Part shown: piece after piece, positions 58,108-64,000 of the stretch
Numbering within the stretch: position 1 is the stretch's first letter
Layout of the letters: each line of letters starts with the position of its first letter
Assembly (NCBI RefSeq): GCF_001742185.1
Contig: NZ_CP015750.1
Location: 4,712,001-4,776,000, forward strand
Direction: 5' to 3'
Length of the DNA: 64,000 bases
DNA from: Pectobacterium wasabiae CFBP 3304
GTDB lineage: Bacteria; Pseudomonadota; Gammaproteobacteria; Enterobacterales; Enterobacteriaceae
Notes under the pieces: model-generated
Told to the model about the DNA's origin: nothing
The model's database searches: none
The model's input: the letters and a program-made list of their open reading frames with translations, nothing else
Position numbers and translations under genes: made by a program

Positions 58108-58811
58108 TGCCGTGCTCCCATCAAGGTCAGTTCCTGCTGCAGTTGACCGTCACGCATTTCCAGTTGACGGTTCAGTCGGCCAGCCAGTTGCAGGTCATGC
58201 GTCACCACCAGAAAAGCGGTGCCTTGACGAACGTTCAGTTCTCCCAGCAGTTCAAAAATAGTATCTGCCGTGCGCTGATCGAGGTTACCGGTCGGTTCAT
58301 CCGCCAGCACCAGCGACGGGCTGTTGACCAATGCTCTGGCAATCGCGACACGCTGCCGCTCACCGCCAGACAGTTCGGACGAACGGTGGTGGCTACGCGC
58401 TTCCAGCCCGACGGCCGCCAACATTTCGCGTGCTTTATCCTGTGCCTGTGAAGTCGGCACTTTGCCAATCAGCAGCGGCATTGCCACGTTTTCCAGCGCG
58501 GTGAAATCCGGCAGCAGGTGATGGAATTGATAAATAAAGCCCAGTTCGCGATTACGCAAATCTGCTTTTGCCGCCGCCGAAAGCGTGCTCAACGGTTGGC
58601 CTTTGAAGATAACCTCGCCTGACGTTGGCGTATCTAATCCGCCCAGCACATGCAGCAACGTACTTTTCCCCGAGCCAGAGCTTCCGACTATCGCCATCAT
58701 CTCGCCGCTGCTCATCTCAAAAGAGACATCGCGCAGCACGTCGGTAGACAGCTTGCCGTCCTGATAACGCTTGGACAGATTAGTACACTGCAATAATGAT
58801 AAATCACTCAT
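58104..58811 (-). CDS. lolD: LolD, lipoprotein release ATPase
   Basis: ATPase of LolCDE, 235 residues from the start at 58811 ([19 protein letters not shown]). A longer frame to 58880 overlaps lolC and has no family support. Walker [10 protein letters not shown], signature LSGGERQR, Walker [13 protein letters not shown] and switch His in VVTHDLQLA are intact. It overlaps lolC by 8 bases and lolE by 4. Confidence 0.96.
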   Translation of the reverse strand: MSDLSLLQCTNLSKRYQDGKLSTDVLRDVSFEMSSGEMMAIVGSSGSGKSTLLHVLGGLDTPTSGEVIFKGQPLSTLSAAAKADLRNRELGFIYQFHHLLPDFTALENVAMPLLIGKVPTSQAQDKAREMLAAVGLEARSHHRSSELSGGERQRVAIARALVNSPSLVLADEPTGNLDQRTADTIFELLGELNVRQGTAFLVVTHDLQLAGRLNRQLEMRDGQLQQELTLMGARQ

Positions 58812-60006
58812 AACGTAAAGCCTCAGCGGGTTGAACGGTGGCAGCGCGCCATGATGGGTAAAGTGTCGATAAGAGGGCAATCACCATCGCGGAAATAGCG
58901 ATCGTCACCACCTGCATGGGATCAATATCCACTGGCAACGCGGCACCATCCAGTAATACGCCCAGTACGGGCATCAGCGTATTCAGTTGGCTGGCCAGTA
59001 GCGCTCCCAGCAATGCTCCTAACAACGCGCCAACCACGCCAGCGCTTCCCCCCTGCACCATAAATACCGCCATCACCTGACGTTGAGTCAGCCCCTGCGT
59101 TTGCAGAATGGCGACCTCTCCCTGTTTTTCCATCACCAGCAAACCCAGTGAGGTAATAATATTGAACGCGGCCACGGCTACGATCAGGCTGAGCAGCAGC
59201 CCCATCATGTTTTTCTCCATGCGCACGGCCTGAAACAACTCACCTTTGCGCTCGCGCCAATCTTTCCAGACCGTGCCTTCCGGCAGCGTTTGCGTACTCA
59301 GCGTATCGACTGATAGCGGCTTTTCCAGCCACAAACGCCAACCGGTAATCTGGTTCGCCGGATAACGCATCAGCCGTGAGGCATCCTGCTGGTTCACCAA
59401 TAGCTGATAGCTATCCACCTCGCTGTTGGCGGCAAAGGTTCCTGCAACGGTGAAGATACGCTGGCTGGGAATACGCCCCATCGGCGTCAGTTGGCTGGCG
59501 CTCGTCACCATCATGCGCACCTGATCGCCGGCTTTAACGCCCAGTTGATCGGCCAGTTTCTCACCCAAAATGGCTTGATACTGACCGGGTTGAAGCTGCT
59601 GCTGTTTGACGTTGACCAGATAGCGCGATAGCGGCTCTTTTTCGTCAGGGTCAATCCCTAGCATCACGCCGACCGCGACGCTGCGGGCGCTTTGCAGCAC
59701 CACATCGCCCGTGGTCAACGGCGCGATACGCGTCACGCCATCCAGCGAGTCTAAAGAGGAAGCAGGAATCAACGCGGGGTTCAGCGAACCTTGTGGCGTA
59801 GAGATCACAGCTTGGGGCATCACGCCAAGAATATTGCCTTCCAGTTCGCGCTCGAAGCCATTCATGACGGAAAGCACGGTGACCAGCGCCATCACGCCCA
59901 GCGTGATGCCAATAGCGGATAACCAAGAGACAAACCGCCCGAAGCGGTCTGATGCACGCCCGCGCATGTAGCGCAGACCGATAAATAAAGCGACAGGTTG
60001 ATACAT
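58804..60006 (-). CDS. lolC: LolC, lipoprotein release permease
   Basis: Partner permease of LolE, 400 residues. N-terminal signature [54 protein letters not shown], a periplasmic domain and a C-terminal FtsX-type helical region with the VPxxGAALP-like [12 protein letters not shown]. First gene of the lolCDE-nagK-cobB run; divergent from mfd with a gap of about 140 bases. Confidence 0.95.
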   Translation of the reverse strand: MYQPVALFIGLRYMRGRASDRFGRFVSWLSAIGITLGVMALVTVLSVMNGFERELEGNILGVMPQAVISTPQGSLNPALIPASSLDSLDGVTRIAPLTTGDVVLQSARSVAVGVMLGIDPDEKEPLSRYLVNVKQQQLQPGQYQAILGEKLADQLGVKAGDQVRMMVTSASQLTPMGRIPSQRIFTVAGTFAANSEVDSYQLLVNQQDASRLMRYPANQITGWRLWLEKPLSVDTLSTQTLPEGTVWKDWRERKGELFQAVRMEKNMMGLLLSLIVAVAAFNIITSLGLLVMEKQGEVAILQTQGLTQRQVMAVFMVQGGSAGVVGALLGALLGALLASQLNTLMPVLGVLLDGAALPVDIDPMQVVTIAISAMVIALLSTLYPSWRAATVQPAEALRYE

Positions 60007-60145
60007 GAAATCCGTCTGGATAAGGTTGCCAAAGCAAAGTGATCAAGGATAATAAAGGGTAGTACTGCTTTATGGAACCCTAACACCCTCACTCTACGGC
60101 TTTTTCTTGGCCGGATGCAGAGAGGCGAGACCCGATAATCAGATG

Positions 60146-63100
60146 ATGCCTGAAAATTACCGTTATTCGTTGCCACCCAAAGCGGGCGAGCAACGCCTGT
60201 TGGGCGAGTTAACCGGCGCTGCCTGCGCCGTTGAATGTGCAGAAATCGTTGAACGCCACGCCGGTCTGGTGGTGCTTATCGCTCCCGATATGCAAAACGC
60301 CCTGCGATTGCGTGATGAAATTCAGCAATTTACCGACCAGCACGTCACCACGCTGCCTGACTGGGAAACGCTGCCCTACGATAGCTTTTCTCCGCATCAG
60401 GAAATTATTTCAACTCGCCTTTCCACGCTCTATCAATTGCCCAACATGACGCGCGGCGTTCTGATTCTGCCGGTCAACACGCTGATGCAACGCGTTTGTC
60501 CACACAGTTTCCTGCACGGTCATGCGCTGGTGTTGAAAAAAGGCCAGCGCCTCGCGCGCGATAAGCTGCGTTCGCAGTTGGAGCAGGCGGGCTACCGTAG
60601 TGTCGATCAGGTGATGGAGCACGGCGAATATGCCACGCGCGGTGCGCTGCTGGACCTGTTCCCAATGGGGAGTGAAGAGCCCTATCGTATCGATTTCTTC
60701 GACGATGAGATCGACAGTCTGCGCCTGTTCGATGTGGATACACAGCGAACGCTAAATGAAGTGCCGCACATTAATCTGCTGCCTGCGCATGAGTTCCCAA
60801 CCGACAAAACGGCAATCGAGCTTTTCCGCAGCCAGTGGCGCGAACAGTTCGAGGTACGACGCGATGCCGAGCACATTTATCAACAGGTCAGCAAAGGCGT
60901 CTGGCCCGCTGGGATCGAATACTGGCAGCCGCTATTCTTCAGTGAGCCGCTGCCGTCGCTATTCAGCTACTTCCCGAACAACACGCTGATCGTCAACACG
61001 GGCAATATTGAACAGAGCGCTGAGCGCTTCTGGCAGGATATTCAGCAGCGCTTTGAAAGCCGCCGTGTCGATCCCATGCGCCCGCTGCTGCCGTCGGATT
61101 CCCTCTGGCTGCGCGTCGACGGGTTGTTCACCGAGCTGAAAGCGTGGCCACGCGTACAGTTAAGAACCGATTCGCTGCCGGAAAAAGCCGCCAACGTGAA
61201 TCTGGCCTATCTGCCGCTGCCGGATCTGGCGGTTCAACACCAGCAGAAATCGCCGCTGGATGCACTGCGCCGTTTTATCGAACAGTTCGACGGCCAGATC
61301 GTTTTTTCTGTTGAGAGCGAAGGTCGACGTGAAACGCTACAAGAGCTGCTGGCACGCATCAAGCTGAACCCTAAGCTCATCAATACGCTAGAGCAGGCAC
61401 AGGGACGTGGTACTTATCTGATCATTGGTGCCAGCGAACACGGCTTCATCGACACGCTACGCCAGCGTGCCCTGATCTGCGAAAGCGATCTGTTGGGTGA
61501 ACGCGTCAGCCGCCGCCGTCAGGATAGTCGCCGCACGATTAATACCGATACGCTGATCCGCAACCTGGCAGAACTCCGGCCTGGGCAGCCGGTCGTTCAC
61601 CTCGAACACGGCGTTGGCCGCTATGTCGGGCTGACCACGCTGGAAGCGGGCGGCATCAAGGCCGAATACCTGATTTTGACCTATGCGGGTGAAGACAAGC
61701 TGTACGTCCCCGTTTCCTCACTGCATTTGATCAGCCGCTATGCTGGCGGTGCCGATGAAAATGCGCCGCTGCACAAACTGGGGGGTGAAGCGTGGTCGCG
61801 TGCGCGGCAAAAAGCGGCGGAAAGAGTGCGCGATGTCGCCGCCGAGCTGCTGGATATTTATGCGCAGCGCGCAGCAAAGAGCGGCTTTGCCTTTAAGCAC
61901 GACAAAACGCAGTACCAGCTTTTCTGCGAAAGTTTCCCTTTCGAAACCACGCCCGATCAGGCGCAGGCCATCAACGCCGTACTGAGCGATATGTGCCAGC
62001 CGTTGGCGATGGATCGTCTGGTGTGTGGCGATGTCGGCTTTGGTAAAACCGAAGTAGCGATGCGTGCTGCATTTTTGGCGGTTGAAAACCATAAGCAGGT
62101 TGCGGTTCTGGTGCCGACGACGCTGTTGGCGCAGCAGCATTTTGACAATTTCCGCGATCGTTTTGCCAACTGGCCGGTGAAGATTGAAATGATCTCCCGC
62201 TTCCGCAGTGCGCGCGAGCAAACACAGGTGCTGGAAGAAACGCAGGAAGGTAAAGTCGATATTCTGATCGGCACCCATAAACTGTTGCAGAGTGATGTAC
62301 GCTGGCGCGATTTAGGGCTGCTGATTGTCGACGAAGAACACCGCTTCGGCGTGCGTCACAAAGAGCGCATCAAAGCGATGCGCGCGGATGTTGATATCCT
62401 GACGCTGACCGCTACGCCGATTCCACGAACGCTCAACATGGCAATGAGCGGCATGCGCGATCTGTCGATTATTGCCACGCCTCCCGCCCGTCGTCTGGCG
62501 GTGAAAACGTTCGTGCGCGAATATGACAATCTGATGGTACGTGAAGCCATTCTTCGTGAGACGCTGCGCGGTGGGCAGGTGTACTACCTCTATAACGACG
62601 TCGAAAATATCGAGAAAGCCACTCAACGGTTGGCGGAACTGGTGCCGGAAGCACGCATTGCTATCGGCCACGGCCAGATGCGTGAACGTGAATTGGAACG
62701 GGTGATGAACGACTTCCATCACCAGCGTTTTAACGTGCTGGTATGTACCACCATCATCGAAACCGGGATCGACATACCAAGCGCCAACACCATCATCATT
62801 GAGCGCGCCGATCACTTCGGTCTGGCACAGTTGCACCAACTACGCGGTCGCGTGGGGCGTTCTCACCATCAGGCTTATGCCTATCTGTTGACACCGAACC
62901 CTAAAGCGATGAGCACCGATGCACAGAAACGTCTGGAAGCGATCGCCTCATTAGAAGACCTCGGTGCCGGTTTTGCGCTGGCAACGCACGATCTGGAAAT
63001 TCGCGGCGCGGGCGAACTGCTCGGGGACGATCAGAGTGGGCAGATGACCAGCGTCGGTTTCTCACTGTATATGGAACTGTTGGAAAGCGCCGTAGACGCT

Positions 63101-63595
63101 CTGAAAGCCGGTCGGGAGCCGTCGCTGGAAGATCTGATCAATAGCCAGACCGACGTCGAGCTACGGTTGCCTGCCCTTCTGCCCGACGATTTCATCCCCG
63201 ACGTCAATACGCGCCTGTCGCTATACAAACGTATTGCCAGTGCGAAAAACACGGTCGAACTGGATGAGCTGAAAGTAGAGCTGATCGATCGCTTCGGTCT
63301 CCTTCCCGATGCAAGCCGACATCTGTTGCAGATTGCCGCCCTGCGCCAGCAGGCGCAGGCGCTGGGTATTCGCCGTATTGAAGGAAACGAGAAAGGTGGA
63401 TTTATCGAATTTGGCGAGCAAAATCGCGTCGATCCGTCTCATCTCATCGGCCTGTTGCAGCGCGACCCAGGCACCTACCGTCTTGATGGCCCAACCCGGC
63501 TGAAATTCATGAAGGATTTGAGCGATCGTCCGCAGCGCATCGAGTTTATCGGTTCGCTGCTACAGAACATGGCACAGCATACGCTGGCGGCGTAA
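60146..63595 (+). CDS. mfd: Mfd, transcription-repair coupling factor
   Basis: DNA translocase that removes stalled RNA polymerase and recruits UvrA. The second ATG of an ATGATG pair (60143/60146) gives MPENYRYSLPPKAGEQRLLGELTGAA, matching E. coli, and 1149 residues. An N-terminal UvrB-like module is followed by the RNA-polymerase interaction domain (about 480-550; VVHLEHGVGRYVGL). The helicase core has Walker A GDVGFGKTEVAM, DEEHRFG, TATPIPRTL and QLRGRVGRSHHQAYAYLL, and a C-terminal autoinhibitory domain follows. Intact. Confidence 0.98.
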   Translation: MPENYRYSLPPKAGEQRLLGELTGAACAVECAEIVERHAGLVVLIAPDMQNALRLRDEIQQFTDQHVTTLPDWETLPYDSFSPHQEIISTRLSTLYQLPNMTRGVLILPVNTLMQRVCPHSFLHGHALVLKKGQRLARDKLRSQLEQAGYRSVDQVMEHGEYATRGALLDLFPMGSEEPYRIDFFDDEIDSLRLFDVDTQRTLNEVPHINLLPAHEFPTDKTAIELFRSQWREQFEVRRDAEHIYQQVSKGVWPAGIEYWQPLFFSEPLPSLFSYFPNNTLIVNTGNIEQSAERFWQDIQQRFESRRVDPMRPLLPSDSLWLRVDGLFTELKAWPRVQLRTDSLPEKAANVNLAYLPLPDLAVQHQQKSPLDALRRFIEQFDGQIVFSVESEGRRETLQELLARIKLNPKLINTLEQAQGRGTYLIIGASEHGFIDTLRQRALICESDLLGERVSRRRQDSRRTINTDTLIRNLAELRPGQPVVHLEHGVGRYVGLTTLEAGGIKAEYLILTYAGEDKLYVPVSSLHLISRYAGGADENAPLHKLGGEAWSRARQKAAERVRDVAAELLDIYAQRAAKSGFAFKHDKTQYQLFCESFPFETTPDQAQAINAVLSDMCQPLAMDRLVCGDVGFGKTEVAMRAAFLAVENHKQVAVLVPTTLLAQQHFDNFRDRFANWPVKIEMISRFRSAREQTQVLEETQEGKVDILIGTHKLLQSDVRWRDLGLLIVDEEHRFGVRHKERIKAMRADVDILTLTATPIPRTLNMAMSGMRDLSIIATPPARRLAVKTFVREYDNLMVREAILRETLRGGQVYYLYNDVENIEKATQRLAELVPEARIAIGHGQMRERELERVMNDFHHQRFNVLVCTTIIETGIDIPSANTIIIERADHFGLAQLHQLRGRVGRSHHQAYAYLLTPNPKAMSTDAQKRLEAIASLEDLGAGFALATHDLEIRGAGELLGDDQSGQMTSVGFSLYMELLESAVDALKAGREPSLEDLINSQTDVELRLPALLPDDFIPDVNTRLSLYKRIASAKNTVELDELKVELIDRFGLLPDASRHLLQIAALRQQAQALGIRRIEGNEKGGFIEFGEQNRVDPSHLIGLLQRDPGTYRLDGPTRLKFMKDLSDRPQRIEFIGSLLQNMAQHTLAA

Positions 63596-63611
63596 CTTGC
63601 TTTCGACATAA

Positions 63612-63633
63612 ACGGGAACCTTCAGGTTCCCGT
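63612..63633 (+). terminator. Possible terminator of mfd
   Basis: Perfect 9-bp stem ACGGGAACC/GGTTCCCGT around a TTCA loop, 17 bases after the mfd stop. The tail is CTCATC rather than a T run, so termination may be inefficient. Confidence 0.5.
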
Positions 63634-63717
63634 CTCATCAGCAAACATGTCTCTTCCACTTCATCCACCTTTACAAGCACCGTCGTAACGCAGTAAAGTC
63701 GCCACCCTTTTTATGGT

Positions 63718-63782
63718 CCGCCATCCTTGGCGGCCTCCTTTCCGGGCCGTCGCGGGTGCGACGTTAAAAATGTCTCCCGGAA
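63718..63782 (+). promoter_or_regulatory. Structured leader upstream of yegD
   Basis: Two consecutive structures lie within 90 bases of the yegD start. The first is hairpin CCGCC/GGCGG (63718-63733). The second is a nested element with outer stem TTCCGGG (63740-63746)/CCCGGAA (63776-63782) and inner stem CGTCGC/GCGACG (63748-63763, loop GGGT). No known riboswitch class was recognised. Confidence 0.55.
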
Positions 63783-63805
63783 ATTTTTATGGCATGGACC
63801 TCACT

Positions 63806-64000
63806 ATGTTTATCGGTTTTGACTACGGTACAGCCAACTGTTCAGTGGCGGTTATGGATGCAGGGGCACCACGACTCCTGGCGCTGGAAAATGGCTCGCC
63901 TTATCTTTCTTCTCTGCTGTGCGCGCCCGTGCGTGAAGCGGTGAGCGAGTGGTTATGGCGACATCATCAGGTCAATGCCGAGGGCGAGAACGCACTGCTG
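63806..64000 (+). CDS. yegD: YegD, Hsp70-like protein (partial)
   Basis: The first 65 residues of a DnaK-like actin-fold ATPase, cut by the window end. The N-terminus MFIGFDYGTANCSVAVMDAG carries the phosphate-1 loop (DYGTANCSVAV), and LLCAPVREAVSEWLWRHH follows, closely matching E. coli YegD. A chaperone role is likely but unproven for this family. The long structured leader suggests post-transcriptional control. Confidence 0.88.
   Translation, partial: MFIGFDYGTANCSVAVMDAGAPRLLALENGSPYLSSLLCAPVREAVSEWLWRHHQVNAEGENALL

Noticed and set aside
63718..63782. Known riboswitch (mini-ykkC or yybP-ykoY) upstream of yegD
   Set aside because: Loop sequences and conserved core bases of those classes are not present; only generic stem structure is seen.

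Overview
The window looks like chromosome of a soft-rot enterobacterium, most likely Pectobacterium or a close relative. This rests on E. coli-like gene order (sufABCDSE-ldtE-lpp-pykF; menI/ydiJ-ydiK-rprA; ppsA-ppsR-aroH; selO-ydiV...nlpC-btuDEC; cobB-nagK-lolEDC-mfd), ERIC elements, and plant-glycoside genes. The genus is an inference; no marker gene here proves it.

Layout. 1-2.7 kb: the end of an nrf operon (nrfA, nrfB, partial nrfC on the minus strand) for ammonifying nitrite respiration, with an FNR-like box upstream. 3.1-3.4 kb: a small membrane protein. 3.6-14.2 kb: a minus-strand beta-glucoside locus, bglG-bglF-bgl(GH1)-bglH followed by a DUF5060/apiosidase-like glycosidase and a secreted esterase. 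It is controlled by two antiterminator-binding (RAT)/terminator elements. bglH is broken near its 3' end by an IS630-family insertion. 14.5-16.8 kb: pykF, with a Cra box, and lpp. 16.9-24.0 kb: ldtE and the complete suf Fe-S assembly operon. 24.4-31.5 kb: a Fur-box orphan gene, menI, ydiJ, ydiK, the sRNA gene rprA with an RcsB box, and an apbE-like lipoprotein gene. 31.7-36.4 kb: ppsA, with a Cra box, ppsR and aroH. 36.6-40.3 kb: hmuSTUV haem uptake, Fur-box controlled and without an adjacent receptor gene.

40.3-52.3 kb: selO, ydiV, then a gluconate/Entner-Doudoroff block (gntT, gntK, gntR, edd) lying between ydiV and nlpC, which are neighbours in E. coli, followed by nlpC-btuDEC. The block is bordered by two direct copies of an unnamed repeat of about 75 bp. 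gntT carries an apparent one-base frameshift in a G run. Three GntR operator-like sites and two consensus CRP sites mark this block as one regulon. 52.5-54.5 kb: a divergent Crp/Fnr-type regulator facing a cupin-methyltransferase pair around a dyad symmetry. 54.5-55.0 kb: a full ERIC element and a small Cys-rich ORF with a Fur-like box. 55.0-63.6 kb: cobB, nagK, lolCDE and mfd. 63.8 kb to the end: the start of yegD behind a structured leader.

Most genes are core enterobacterial functions. The accessory signals are the modified bgl locus, the repeat-flanked gnt/edd block, the regulator-cupin-methyltransferase module, two Fur-box orphan genes and several structured RNA leaders. I saw no CRISPR array, prophage, tRNA or rRNA. 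No wholly new defence or biosynthetic system is evident.
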